A stretch of 64,000 bases of DNA from contig CAMYMI010000009.1 of assembly GCA_947259415.1 (NCBI GenBank), forward strand, positions 46,566 through 110,565, in the 5' to 3' direction. Origin of the DNA: an uncultured Ectothiorhodospiraceae bacterium. GTDB taxonomy: Bacteria > Pseudomonadota > Gammaproteobacteria > UBA9214. Of this stretch, positions 32,088 to 40,674 are shown piece after piece. Each line of letters starts with the position of its first letter. Positions within the stretch are counted from its first letter, which is position 1. The notes under the pieces are model-generated. The model made no database searches. It had not been told where the DNA came from and was given only the letters and a program-made list of their open reading frames with translations. Both the position numbers and the translations under genes were made by a program.

Positions 32088-33356
32088 ATGAAACCGCGAT
32101 TCACGACACTGCCGGAGTGGCTGCACTGGCAAGAGGACCTGCACCCGAAAAAAATCGATCTGGGACTTGAGCGGGTCACACGGGTGGCAGAACGCATGGA
32201 CATACTGGATGCCGGGCATGCCGTGGTCAGCATCGCCGGCACCAACGGCAAGGGTTCCAGCGTGGCGATGCTCGAGGCGATATACCTGGCGGCCGGTTAC
32301 CGTGTCGGCAGCTATACCTCTCCACACCTGCGGCGCTACAACGAACGTGTGCATCTGAATGCCGTCGAAGTGACTGATGAGGCCCTGTGTGCGGCATTTC
32401 AGGCGGTCGATGAACAGCGCGAGGGGGGAACCCTGTCGTACTTCGAATTCGGTACGTTGGCGGCACTGCACATTTTCAAGCAGACCACGCTGGATATCGT
32501 CCTGCTTGAAGTCGGACTGGGTGGCCGCCTGGATGCCGTCAACGTGGTTGATCCCGACATCGCGCTGGTCACTGGGATCGGGATTGATCATGTACACTGG
32601 CTGGGTAACGACCGCGAGGCGATCGGCCGGGAAAAGGCCGGGATCTTTCGCCCCGGTCGGCCGGCAGTCTGCAGTGATCCTTATCCCCCGTCGAGCCTTG
32701 CGCAGGTGGCAAAAGAAACCGGAGCCGAGTGGTACTGCCTAAAACAGCAATTCAGCTACGCACTCCACGCCGATACCTGGCAATGGCGCGGGCCCGGGCG
32801 CAGTTATCGGCGTTTGCCGCTTCCATCATTGCCCGGGCGCCACCAGATCGAGAATGCCTGCGGAGTGATCATGGTGCTGGAACTGCAGCAGCAGCGCTTT
32901 CCGGTCAGTCAGGCCACCATCAACAAGGGGCTGGGCTCCACCAGCCTGGCGGCGCGATTCGAGGTTATCCCGGGGTCGGTGGAAATGATTCTGGATGTCG
33001 CCCACAATCCCCATGGTGCCAGGCGTCTCGCCGAGACCCTCGGCGAACGGCACTGCGAGGGGCAGACCCACTGTGTCCTCGGTGTGCTCGATGACAAGGA
33101 TGCCGCTGGCGTTGTGAATGCCTTGTCAGGTGAAATCGATCACTGGTATCCCGTTGGCCTGGACGCCGCTCGTGGACTGAGTTCGGAAGCGCTCAGCAGT
33201 CAAATTCGCGGCCTGCTCGAACCCGACAGGCTGCATCCCTGCGAGACGGTCGCAGAGGCCATCCGGGCGGCCCGCTGCAAGGCCCTGGCTGGTGACAGGA
33301 TTATTGTTTGTGGCTCGTTCTATACCGTGGCGGAAGCCTGCGGAGGTGAGGTATAG
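32088..33356 (+). CDS. folC: Bifunctional folylpolyglutamate/dihydrofolate synthase
   Basis: FolC makes dihydrofolate from dihydropteroate and glutamate and adds further glutamates to tetrahydrofolate. The 422-residue Mur-ligase-like protein has the P-loop SIAGTNGKGSSVAML, SPHLRRYNERV, EVGLGGRLDAVN and LDVAHNPHGA. The length matches E. coli FolC. It is followed closely by a SPOR protein gene, as in Pseudomonas (accD-folC-SPOR-cvpA-purF). Confidence 0.96.
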   Translation: MKPRFTTLPEWLHWQEDLHPKKIDLGLERVTRVAERMDILDAGHAVVSIAGTNGKGSSVAMLEAIYLAAGYRVGSYTSPHLRRYNERVHLNAVEVTDEALCAAFQAVDEQREGGTLSYFEFGTLAALHIFKQTTLDIVLLEVGLGGRLDAVNVVDPDIALVTGIGIDHVHWLGNDREAIGREKAGIFRPGRPAVCSDPYPPSSLAQVAKETGAEWYCLKQQFSYALHADTWQWRGPGRSYRRLPLPSLPGRHQIENACGVIMVLELQQQRFPVSQATINKGLGSTSLAARFEVIPGSVEMILDVAHNPHGARRLAETLGERHCEGQTHCVLGVLDDKDAAGVVNALSGEIDHWYPVGLDAARGLSSEALSSQIRGLLEPDRLHPCETVAEAIRAARCKALAGDRIIVCGSFYTVAEACGGEV

Positions 33357-33405
33357 TCACGCCCGTAACTTCGCCTGGGTAGGCGGTGATTATCGCGAGA
33401 ACAGC

Positions 33406-33993
33406 ATGGATCAGAAGCTCAAGCAAAGACTGGTAGGGGCTGTCGTCCTTATCTCCCTGGCTGTAATTTTCATCCCCATCATCCTGGAGGGGCCGGATGA
33501 TGAATGGTCACCGCATACGCAGGGTATGCCGGAGCCACCGAAAATAGACTACCGTGCGGAGATCGAGTTGCCGCTTCCTGATACCGTGCCGTCACCGCAG
33601 CAGGTACCTGCCCCGGTCGAACCGGTCGCAGAGCAGGCTGCTGCCCCTGAATCCGCTGCCGGCGAGCGTGTGCCTGAACCGGAACCGGTGGCCGAGGTCC
33701 CGCAACCGAAGCGGCCTGCCCCTGCGCCGGTCACTGCGACGGTTATTCCGGCTGGGGCATGGGTGATCCAGGTAGGCAGTTTCAGTCTGCAGCCCAATGC
33801 CCAGGGTCTGCGGGACCGCTTGCGCCGCGCCGGTTTCACGGCCTTTCTCCAGGAGGTGAAGACCGCAAGCGGGACGACCACCTACCGCGTACTGATCGGT
33901 CCCTTCGATGACCGTGTAGCGGCGGAAAAGCTGCAGGCACGCCTGGCCCGGGAGCAGCAGATCAAGGGCCTTGTCGTGCAGGGCGGCAGTTGA
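33406..33993 (+). CDS. SPOR domain protein, DedD-like
   Basis: The 195-residue protein starts MDQKLKQRLVGAVVLISLAVIFIP, with a single N-terminal membrane helix, then a Pro/Glu-rich periplasmic linker, and a C-terminal SPOR domain (about residues 118-192, GAWVIQVGSFSLQPNAQGL ... YRVLIGPFDDR). SPOR domains bind denuded glycan strands at the division septum. The position between folC and cvpA and the domain layout match DedD. The ATG at 33406 was chosen because it starts the membrane helix; the open frame upstream lies in folC. Confidence 0.9.
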   Translation: MDQKLKQRLVGAVVLISLAVIFIPIILEGPDDEWSPHTQGMPEPPKIDYRAEIELPLPDTVPSPQQVPAPVEPVAEQAAAPESAAGERVPEPEPVAEVPQPKRPAPAPVTATVIPAGAWVIQVGSFSLQPNAQGLRDRLRRAGFTAFLQEVKTASGTTTYRVLIGPFDDRVAAEKLQARLAREQQIKGLVVQGGS

Positions 33994-34114
33994 GCCTCCC
34001 CGAAAGGGCATGGCGGTGGCAATCGTATATCTGGTAAGATCACTTAGTTGTTGTATTTATTAAAAGTCAATGGGCTAAGTCGTTGAAGCCCCGTTATTTC
34101 GAGGAAGTACAGCG

Positions 34115-34606
34115 ATGGCCTGGATCGATGTAGTAATCATTGCGCTGATTGTCCTGTCAGCGCTTTTGAGCCTTTTCCGTGGATTCGTCAAGGAGGCGTT
34201 GGCGCTCGCATCCTGGCTGGTGGCCTTCTGGGTCGCCATGGTGTTTCACGAGGACCTGGCCGTCGTGCTGTCACAGTGGTTGGCAGAGCCCTCGGTCCAG
34301 AAGATTGCGGCCTTCAGTGTCCTGTTTATCAGCGTGTTGCTGCTCGGTGCGCTGGTAAATTACCTGGCTGTAAAACTTGTGACCAAGACCGGCCTGACGG
34401 GAACCGACCGCATGCTGGGCGTGATCTTCGGGGTGGCGCGCGGTGCAATCATTGTCGCCGTGCTGGTGCTGCTGGCTGGCCTGACGGCCTTGCCCCAGGA
34501 CTCCTGGTGGCAGGAATCCCAGTTACTTGGTTATTTCCAGGATTTCGCCGTCTGGATTCATGACCTCGTTCCGGAAGGCATGCTGGACGACATATCCTAC
34601 ACTTAA
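34115..34606 (+). CDS. cvpA: Colicin V production family membrane protein
   Basis: CvpA is a small inner-membrane protein of uncertain role, first found through colicin V secretion and later linked to envelope stress. The 163-residue product has four membrane helices and the family motifs WIDVVIIALIVLSALLSLFRGFVKEAL and DRMLGVIFGVARGAIIV. It lies 35 bases before purF, the usual arrangement. Confidence 0.93.
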   Translation: MAWIDVVIIALIVLSALLSLFRGFVKEALALASWLVAFWVAMVFHEDLAVVLSQWLAEPSVQKIAAFSVLFISVLLLGALVNYLAVKLVTKTGLTGTDRMLGVIFGVARGAIIVAVLVLLAGLTALPQDSWWQESQLLGYFQDFAVWIHDLVPEGMLDDISYT

Positions 34607-34641
34607 CCAACGGACAGTCGCAGCTACTTTGAGGGCCATTT

Positions 34642-36153
34642 ATGTGCGGCATCATAGGCATCGTTGCCCGCAATCAGGTTAACCAGGCAATCTACGACGG
34701 ACTGACTGTCCTGCAGCATCGCGGTCAGGATGCGGCAGGCATCATGACCTGCGAGGGTGGCCGCCTGCACCTGCGCAAGAGTAACGGTCTGGTTCGGGAT
34801 GTTTTCCACACCCGCCATATGCTGCGGTTGCACGGCAACATGGGTATCGGCCATGTACGCTATCCAACCGCTGGCTGCGAGAGTTCGGCCGAGGCGCAGC
34901 CGTTCTACGTCAATTCCCCCTATGGTATCTGCCTGGCGCATAACGGTAATCTGACCAACGCCAACAAGCTGAAACAGGAACTGTTTCAGGAAGACCTGCG
35001 CCAGATCAACACCGATTCCGATTCCGAGGTGCTGCTGAATGTACTCGCACATGAGCTACAACAGCAGCGCAAGCTGCGTCTCGATGTGGATGATGTTTTT
35101 GAGGCGGTAGCGGGTTTGCACAAGCGCTGCATGGGTGCCTATGCAGCGGTCGCAATGATTACGGGCTTCGGCATACTCGCGTTTCGTGATCCCTCGGGTA
35201 TTCGGCCACTGATCTATGGCAAGCGGGAATCCGCGCAGGGGACCGATTACATGGTGGCCTCCGAAAGCGTCGCCCTGGATGTGCTGGGCTTCGAAATGAT
35301 TGATGATCTTGCGCCCGGCGAGGCCGTCTTCATGAGCCTGGACGGGGAGATACATACCCGTCAGTGTGCCGAACACCACGTCAGTTCTCCCTGTATCTTC
35401 GAATTTGTTTATCTTGCCCGGCCGGATTCCATGATCGACAAGGTCTCGGTCTACAAGGCACGTCTTCGTATGGGTGAGAAGCTCGCCAGGAAAATCCAGC
35501 GGGTACGCCCGGACCATGATATCGACGTGGTCATCCCGATACCGGACACCAGCCGCACCTCCGCCCTGCAACTGGCCAACAAGCTCGGGCTTGTCTACCG
35601 AGAAGGTTTCATCAAGAACCGCTATATCGGCAGGACCTTCATCATGCCGGGCCAGCAGCAACGCAAGAAATCGGTCCGCCAGAAGCTCAATGCGATTGAC
35701 CTGGAGTTCAGGGGAAAGAATGTATTGCTGGTCGACGACTCCATCGTCCGAGGGACGACTTCGTCGCAGATCATCCAGATGGCACGCGACGCGGGTGCGA
35801 AGAAGGTCTATTTCGCGTCGGCGGCACCGGCGGTTCGCTATCCCAATGTCTACGGGATTGACATGCCTACGGGCAGCGAGCTTATCGCGCATGGGCGTAG
35901 CGAGCAGGAGGTGTGCGAGGCCATAGGCGCAGACTGGCTTGTGTATCAGGATCTGGATGATCTGATTGATGCGGTCAAGAAGGGCAGTTCAACCATCGAG
36001 CGCTTTGATGCATCGGTATTTACCGGGGAATACATTACCGGTGATATCGGCAGTGATTACCTCCACGATCTCCAGACGGTCCGAAATGACGCTGCCAAGA
36101 AGGAACGACGTGAGAGCGAGAATGAAGGTATCGATCTGCATAATACGGCCTGA
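34642..36153 (+). CDS. purF: Amidophosphoribosyltransferase
   Basis: PurF makes phosphoribosylamine from PRPP and glutamine, the first committed step of purine synthesis. The 503-residue protein starts MCGIIGIVA, where the Cys after processing is the glutaminase nucleophile, and has LAHNGNLTN in the glutaminase domain and the PRPP motif [15 protein letters not shown]. The length equals E. coli PurF (505). Transcription of metZ downstream starts at its own regulated promoter. Confidence 0.97.
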   Translation: MCGIIGIVARNQVNQAIYDGLTVLQHRGQDAAGIMTCEGGRLHLRKSNGLVRDVFHTRHMLRLHGNMGIGHVRYPTAGCESSAEAQPFYVNSPYGICLAHNGNLTNANKLKQELFQEDLRQINTDSDSEVLLNVLAHELQQQRKLRLDVDDVFEAVAGLHKRCMGAYAAVAMITGFGILAFRDPSGIRPLIYGKRESAQGTDYMVASESVALDVLGFEMIDDLAPGEAVFMSLDGEIHTRQCAEHHVSSPCIFEFVYLARPDSMIDKVSVYKARLRMGEKLARKIQRVRPDHDIDVVIPIPDTSRTSALQLANKLGLVYREGFIKNRYIGRTFIMPGQQQRKKSVRQKLNAIDLEFRGKNVLLVDDSIVRGTTSSQIIQMARDAGAKKVYFASAAPAVRYPNVYGIDMPTGSELIAHGRSEQEVCEAIGADWLVYQDLDDLIDAVKKGSSTIERFDASVFTGEYITGDIGSDYLHDLQTVRNDAAKKERRESENEGIDLHNTA

Positions 36154-36165
36154 CTATTAAAGCTG

Positions 36166-36194
36166 TTGACAGGCTTTAACCCCTCAACTAGTCT
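36166..36194 (+). promoter_or_regulatory. Sigma-70 promoter for metZ
   Basis: A perfect -35 hexamer TTGACA at 36166-36171 is followed after 17 bases by TAGTCT at 36189-36194 as a weak -10. The expected start near 36200 lies just before the riboswitch aptamer, which is what a riboswitch-controlled leader requires. Confidence 0.55.
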
Positions 36195-36204
36195 GTTTGA
36201 CAGC

Positions 36205-36256
36205 AGCGCCGATTTGATTTCAGCTTGCGGGCGCTTACCAAATACAGCTAAAGCGA
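36205..36256 (+). promoter_or_regulatory. SAM-II (SAM-alpha) riboswitch aptamer
   Basis: The leader of metZ folds as an H-type pseudoknot with the SAM-II layout. P1 pairs AGCGCC (36205-36210) with GGCGCT (36230-36235), six perfect pairs. The L1 segment begins with the conserved GATTT (36211-36215). P2 pairs GCTT (36223-36226) with AAGC (36251-36254), and the joining strand carries AAATACAGCTAAA, matching the strongly conserved AAAU-n-AGCUAAA of SAM-II. SAM-II switches repress methionine genes such as metA, metX and metZ, mainly in Alphaproteobacteria, so position and gene agree. Consensus was recalled from memory; a covariance search was not run. Confidence 0.8.
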
Positions 36257-36261
36257 TGGCA

Positions 36262-36294
36262 CCTGCTTTCGCATTAATGCAAGCGGGTTTTTTT
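36262..36294 (+). terminator. Intrinsic terminator, likely riboswitch expression platform
   Basis: CCTGCTT at 36262-36268 pairs with AAGCGGG at 36281-36287 (one G-U), with an inner GCAT/ATGC pair, and is followed by seven Ts. It lies between the SAM-II-like aptamer and the metZ ATG. GCTTGC in the aptamer (36223-36228) can pair with GCAAGC in the terminator's 3' arm (36279-36284), giving a plausible antiterminator that SAM binding would prevent. Confidence 0.8.
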
Positions 36295-36315
36295 GTCCCC
36301 GGGGCCGGCACCAAA

Positions 36316-36336
36316 GGCTGGTAACCGGGACCAGCC
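36316..36336 (+). promoter_or_regulatory. Hairpin directly before the metZ ribosome binding site
   Basis: GGCTGGT (36316-36322) and ACCAGCC (36330-36336) form a seven-pair stem with a seven-base loop. GGAG at 36338-36341, the metZ ribosome binding site, begins one base after the stem. It may affect translation or mRNA stability; there is no T-run, so it is not a terminator. Confidence 0.4.
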
Positions 36337-36348
36337 TGGAGATGTGAC

Positions 36349-37536
36349 ATGCCTGTAGATGAAGACGAACTTGCCTTTGAAACCCGGGCAATTCGTGCAG
36401 GCCAGCAGCGCACCGCTGAAGGAGAGCATGCCGAGCCGATATTTACGACCTCCAGTTATGTCTTCGACAGTGCAGCCGAGGCCGCAGCGCGGTTCTCCGG
36501 TGAACAACCTGGCAACATCTATTCCCGCTTCACCAATCCGACGGTGCGCACCTTTGAAATGCGCCTGGCCTCACTGGAGGGCGGTGAAAGCTGTGTTGCC
36601 ACGGCATCGGGCATGGCCGCCATACTGGCGACCTGTGCCGGCCTGCTCAAGGCAGGCGACCATATTGTGTCATCACGCAGTATATTCGGTACAACGACCG
36701 TGCTTTTCTCCACCTACCTGGCGAAGTTCGGCATCGATACCAGCTTTGTATCACTCACTGATCCGGACGCATGGAGGGATGCCATGCGTGACAATACCCG
36801 GTTGCTGTTTCTCGAGACGCCCTCAAACCCGCTGACGGAACTTGCCGACATCGCGCAACTTGCTGAACTGGCCCATGACAGGGACTGCCTGCTGGTGGTG
36901 GATAATTGTTTCTGCACACCGGCATTGCAGCAACCGCTGAAGGCGGGTGCGGATATCGTCATTCACTCGGCTACCAAGTACCTGGACGGCCAGGGGCGTT
37001 GCATCGGCGGTGCTGTTGTCGGTGATGAAGAACGCGTTGGCAAGGATGTCTACGGATTCCTGCGCACGGCAGGACCGAGCATGAGCCCGTTCAATGCCTG
37101 GGTGTTTCTGAAGGGGCTGGAGACATTGAGTGTGCGTATGCAGGCACACTGCGCGCGCGCACTGGTGCTGGCGAAGTGGCTGGAAGCGCAGACAGAGGTC
37201 GAACGTGTCTACTACCCCGGTCTCGAGTCTCACCCGCAACACACTCTGGCCGCCCGACAGCAACAGGGTTTTGGCGGTATCGTTTCCTTCGATCTCAGGG
37301 GCGGCAAGGCCGCTGCCTGGAAGCTGATCGATGCGACTGCCATCTTCTCGATCACCGCGAATCTCGGCGACACCAAGAGCACCATTACACACCCGGCGAC
37401 GACTACCCACGGGCGCCTGACTCCGGAACAACGCGCCGAGGCCGGTATCGGTGACGGTCTGATCCGGCTTGCCATCGGCCTGGAATCCGTCGACGACCTT
37501 AAGGCGGACTTGGCACGGGGTTTTGCGGCACTCTAG
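36349..37536 (+). CDS. metZ: O-succinylhomoserine sulfhydrylase
   Basis: MetZ makes homocysteine directly from O-succinylhomoserine and sulfide, using PLP. The 395-residue protein belongs to the Cys/Met metabolism PLP family: SGMAAILATCAGLLKAGDH, the conserved Asp in LLVVDNCFCTP, and the PLP lysine in HSATKYLDGQGR. The short form downstream of purF is the MetZ of Pseudomonas-like bacteria, rather than MetB or MetC. GGAG lies 7 bases before the ATG. A SAM-II-like riboswitch and terminator precede it, so it is probably repressed when SAM is high. Confidence 0.93.
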   Translation: MPVDEDELAFETRAIRAGQQRTAEGEHAEPIFTTSSYVFDSAAEAAARFSGEQPGNIYSRFTNPTVRTFEMRLASLEGGESCVATASGMAAILATCAGLLKAGDHIVSSRSIFGTTTVLFSTYLAKFGIDTSFVSLTDPDAWRDAMRDNTRLLFLETPSNPLTELADIAQLAELAHDRDCLLVVDNCFCTPALQQPLKAGADIVIHSATKYLDGQGRCIGGAVVGDEERVGKDVYGFLRTAGPSMSPFNAWVFLKGLETLSVRMQAHCARALVLAKWLEAQTEVERVYYPGLESHPQHTLAARQQQGFGGIVSFDLRGGKAAAWKLIDATAIFSITANLGDTKSTITHPATTTHGRLTPEQRAEAGIGDGLIRLAIGLESVDDLKADLARGFAAL

Positions 37537-37635
37537 CTCCCATTACCTGGTCTGGTGGGGACGCCTCCTCGGAAATATGTCCTGTGCCGGCAGTTGGCGC
37601 CAGCACAGGCCGGCTGCACAGCGGATGACAGACCA

Positions 37636-38442
37636 GTGACCAGTTTGTTTGCACATGCCAGGGAATGTATCGATGCACGCGACCCGGATGCCAAGCTGGC
37701 CTTGACCCGGGCAACAGCGCAGGCATGGCACGTGGGTTCACTGCAGATGGCTGAGTCGGCCGCCCCGGAGGCGATTGCCGTGCCGGGCCGGCCGGCGCGA
37801 CCCGTACTGGTGCATCCTTCGCAGGTGGTCTCGCGCAAATTGTCCACTGAGGCGGGCAGGGTGGCCCTGCTGCATGCACTGGCCCATATCGAGTTCAATG
37901 CCATCAACCTCGCCTGGGATGCGGTTTACCGGTTTCGCAGCCTCCCGCCGGCGTACTATAGCGACTGGGTCCGGGTCGCCGATGAAGAGGCACAGCATTT
38001 CACGCTGCTAAGAGAGCGGCTGCGCTCGCTGGGTCATGACTACGGAGATTACCCGGCTCATAATGCCCTCTGGGATATGGCCTGCCGGACCGGCCATGAT
38101 GTGCTGGTGCGCATGGCACTGGTGCCGAGGGTGCTGGAGGCGCGCGGGCTGGATGTCACCCCGGCGATGATCGAACGCCTGCAGCGGGCAGGGGATACCG
38201 ACAGTGCACGGTTGCTGGAGATCATTTACCGCGACGAGATCGGTCATGTCGAGATCGGCTCGCGCTGGTACCGCTACCTGTGCAGGCTACGTAAACTGGA
38301 CCCTCTGCAAACCTTCCACAGGCTGCTGGCTGAATACATGCATGGCCGGGTAAGAGGGCCGCTAAATCACGAAGCAAGACAGCAGGCCGGTTTTGGCAAT
38401 GATGAACTGGAACTGCTGCACGAGATGTCACTGGAGGTGTGA
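37636..38442 (+). CDS. DUF455 family ferritin-like protein
   Basis: The product (268 residues from the GTG at 37636) has ferritin-like helices with the carboxylate/His pattern AHIEFNAI, VADEEAQHF and YRDEIGHVEIG, which is characteristic of DUF455, a family of unknown function related to diiron proteins. The N-terminal part has LFAHARECIDARDPDAKLALT and the loop VSRKLSTEAGRVALLHAL, both family-like. The frame is open a further 27 codons upstream, so an earlier start is possible. Its end overlaps the next gene by ATGA-type overlap. A diiron or metal role is inferred from the fold only. Confidence 0.82.
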   Translation: MTSLFAHARECIDARDPDAKLALTRATAQAWHVGSLQMAESAAPEAIAVPGRPARPVLVHPSQVVSRKLSTEAGRVALLHALAHIEFNAINLAWDAVYRFRSLPPAYYSDWVRVADEEAQHFTLLRERLRSLGHDYGDYPAHNALWDMACRTGHDVLVRMALVPRVLEARGLDVTPAMIERLQRAGDTDSARLLEIIYRDEIGHVEIGSRWYRYLCRLRKLDPLQTFHRLLAEYMHGRVRGPLNHEARQQAGFGNDELELLHEMSLEV

Positions 38443-39194
38443 TGAAGGGTTACAGGTTACTCGCGATACTGGTATTGGCTGCTGTCATCGCCGCCTGTTC
38501 AACCGCTGAGAATGGCGAGGAGCAAAACCGTACCACCGGCACCGCCGCCAGTAGCAGGGCAACCGTACTCCTTTATCAGGAACAGGAGGCCGGGACAGAC
38601 AGCTACCCGCAACGAATCCTGGTCATTCCTGAATACCTGCGTATTGATGACGGCTATCCGGAAAGCGATTTCACGTTACTGGACAGGGCGGCGCGCACCG
38701 TCTTTAGCGTCAGCCACGAAGACCGCAGTATTCTGGTGGTACCGGACACGACTGTAGACTCCCGGGCCCCTCCGTGGATCCATATGGAGCTGGAGCAGGA
38801 GGTCGATACCGACGCCCCCCAGGTTGCAGGCACGCAGCCGGTGCATGTGCGCTTCATTGCAAACACGGTCGTATGCCATGAGGCCATGGTAATACCCGGT
38901 CTGCTGGAGGATGCGGTCGATGGGCTGATCGAATACGAGGAGATACTCGCCTCCCGGCAGCAGGAAAACCTGTCAAATACCCCGGAGTCCCTGCAGTCAG
39001 CGTGCTTTCTAACGCGCTATATATATGCGCCCGGGCGTCATCTGCGCCAGGGTTTACCGATCCAGGAGTGGGATGATGCGGGCTACCGCCGGTCTCTCGT
39101 CGATTACCGTGAAGCTGAACAGGTGACGAGTGACCTGTTCCGCCTGCCGGCGGATTATGAACGCTTCACTCTGGGTGAGGTGTCCGGCCCCTGA
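38442..39194 (+). CDS. Putative lipoprotein of unknown function
   Basis: The 250-residue protein has a lipoprotein signal peptide, KGYRLLAILVLAAVIAAC, with the Cys as the probable lipidated residue. The mature part is acidic, with two further Cys (CHEAM and SACFLTRY) that might pair. It starts inside the stop of the DUF455 gene, so the two are translationally coupled. It is convergent with lpxH, with the stops adjacent. I do not recognise the family. Confidence 0.75.
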   Translation: MKGYRLLAILVLAAVIAACSTAENGEEQNRTTGTAASSRATVLLYQEQEAGTDSYPQRILVIPEYLRIDDGYPESDFTLLDRAARTVFSVSHEDRSILVVPDTTVDSRAPPWIHMELEQEVDTDAPQVAGTQPVHVRFIANTVVCHEAMVIPGLLEDAVDGLIEYEEILASRQQENLSNTPESLQSACFLTRYIYAPGRHLRQGLPIQEWDDAGYRRSLVDYREAEQVTSDLFRLPADYERFTLGEVSGP

Positions 39195-39917
39195 CTAGCC
39201 GAGCGTCTGCAGCTGGCAGCCTGCCGGGGTACATTCGAGCACACTGCCCTGTTCATACCAGTCACCGAGTACCAGGCGCTGGGCCGGTTTGCCGTTGACA
39301 GTCAGCTCATGGACTGCGGGGCGATGGGTGTGACCGTGGATCAGCCTCTGCACGGCGTGACGTTCCATGGTGTCGACTACGGTCTGCCGGTTGACATCCA
39401 TGATTGATTCCGGCTTCCCCCGGATCCTCTCGATGCTTGTCTCCCGCAACTGCAGGGCGATCTGGCGGCGTTCTGCCAGCGGCTTGGCCAGGAAGGCCTG
39501 CTGCCACCGGGGCTCCCTGACCATACCACGAAAGTCCATGTATTCGTGATCGTCGGTACACAACAGGTCGCCATGCATCAGCAGGGTGGTCTGGCCGTAC
39601 AGATCGATGGCAGACGGATCGGTGAGCAGGGTGCAGCCACATGCCGCGGCGAAGTCTTTGCCAAGGAGGAAGTCCCGGTTCCCGTGCATGACATAGACGG
39701 CCGTGCCTGCTTGTGTACAGTCCCGGATACCCGCGCATACCGCGCTGGCCAGGGCACTGTCGTCATCATCACCGACCCAGGCCTCGAACAGGTCACCGAG
39801 GATATACAGGCATTCGGCCAAGTGGCCGCGGGTCCCGAGAAAGTCGAGAAACAGGCGGGTAATCTCGGGGCGCTGGGGATCCAGGTGCAGGTCGGAGATG
39901 AACAGGGTGCACGGCAT
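39195..39917 (-). CDS. lpxH: UDP-2,3-diacylglucosamine diphosphatase
   Basis: LpxH cleaves UDP-2,3-diacylglucosamine to lipid X in lipid A synthesis. The 240-residue calcineurin-like phosphoesterase has the metal-binding motifs FISDLHLD, LGDLFEAWVGDD, HGNRDFLLG, HGDLLCTDD and HGHTHRP. The length equals E. coli LpxH. It follows the cyclophilin gene by 17 bases on the minus strand; the ppi-lpxH unit opposite cysS is the same arrangement as in E. coli. Confidence 0.96.
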   Translation of the reverse strand: MPCTLFISDLHLDPQRPEITRLFLDFLGTRGHLAECLYILGDLFEAWVGDDDDSALASAVCAGIRDCTQAGTAVYVMHGNRDFLLGKDFAAACGCTLLTDPSAIDLYGQTTLLMHGDLLCTDDHEYMDFRGMVREPRWQQAFLAKPLAERRQIALQLRETSIERIRGKPESIMDVNRQTVVDTMERHAVQRLIHGHTHRPAVHELTVNGKPAQRLVLGDWYEQGSVLECTPAGCQLQTLG

Positions 39918-39934
39918 GCGACCGGGACGCAGGT

Positions 39935-40534
39935 CTAGCCTTCTTCCGCGATACTGACCGAATTGATGATCACGGCCTCAAGCGGAACATCCTGGTGTCC
40001 GGCCTTGTTACCCGTCTTGACGCCCTCGATAGCATGCACCACGTCGATGCCATCAACGACCTTGCCGAATACACAGTATCCCCAGCCCTGGGAAGTGGGG
40101 GCGGAATGGTCCAGGAAGGCGTTGTCCTTGACATTGATGAAGAACTGGGCCGTGGCGGAATGCGGGTCGCTGGTGCGTGCCATGGCGATTGAGCCGGTGA
40201 CATTCCTGAGTCCGTTGTTGGCCTCGTTCTTGACCGGTGCACGGGTTGCTTTCTGCTTCATCTCGGCATCGAAGCCGCCACCCTGGATCATGAAGCCGGG
40301 GATGACACGATGAAAGATGGTACCGTCGTAGAAACCAGCCTTGGCATACTCGACAAAGTTCCCGACAGTCTCCGGGGCCTTGTCCCCGTCGAGTTCCAGT
40401 ATCACGAGTCCCTTGCTCGTGTCCATATGTACAGTAACCATGTCGGCTCCTTTTGTGTGGTTTTCAGTAGAACAACCGATTGCCGGTACCAGTCCAAGCA
40501 GCGCGGTCAGAAAAATTACAATAAGTTGTTTCAT
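39935..40534 (-). CDS. Peptidyl-prolyl cis-trans isomerase, cyclophilin type, with lipobox
   Basis: Cyclophilins speed proline isomerisation during folding. The 199-residue protein has the core motifs [33 protein letters not shown] and [11 protein letters not shown]. About 30 N-terminal residues precede the cyclophilin core: [23 protein letters not shown], a signal peptide with a lipobox-like VPAIGC. In E. coli the ppiB next to cysS and lpxH is cytoplasmic, so here the protein appears to be exported and lipidated. GGAGT lies before the ATG, supporting this start. A downstream ATG ([11 protein letters not shown]) would give the cytoplasmic form. Confidence 0.93.
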   Translation of the reverse strand: MKQLIVIFLTALLGLVPAIGCSTENHTKGADMVTVHMDTSKGLVILELDGDKAPETVGNFVEYAKAGFYDGTIFHRVIPGFMIQGGGFDAEMKQKATRAPVKNEANNGLRNVTGSIAMARTSDPHSATAQFFINVKDNAFLDHSAPTSQGWGYCVFGKVVDGIDVVHAIEGVKTGNKAGHQDVPLEAVIINSVSIAEEG

Positions 40535-40674
40535 TTACTACTCCGGTTAATATCTGCTGGCTGCCAATAATATAAGCTTCTGCACGAGTTACAAGACCGC
40601 AGGGGTGTTTCACGGCGTGCTTTCCGTTACCATGGCCGCGCCATCGGTATACCCGAGCTGTAACGGACCAGAGA

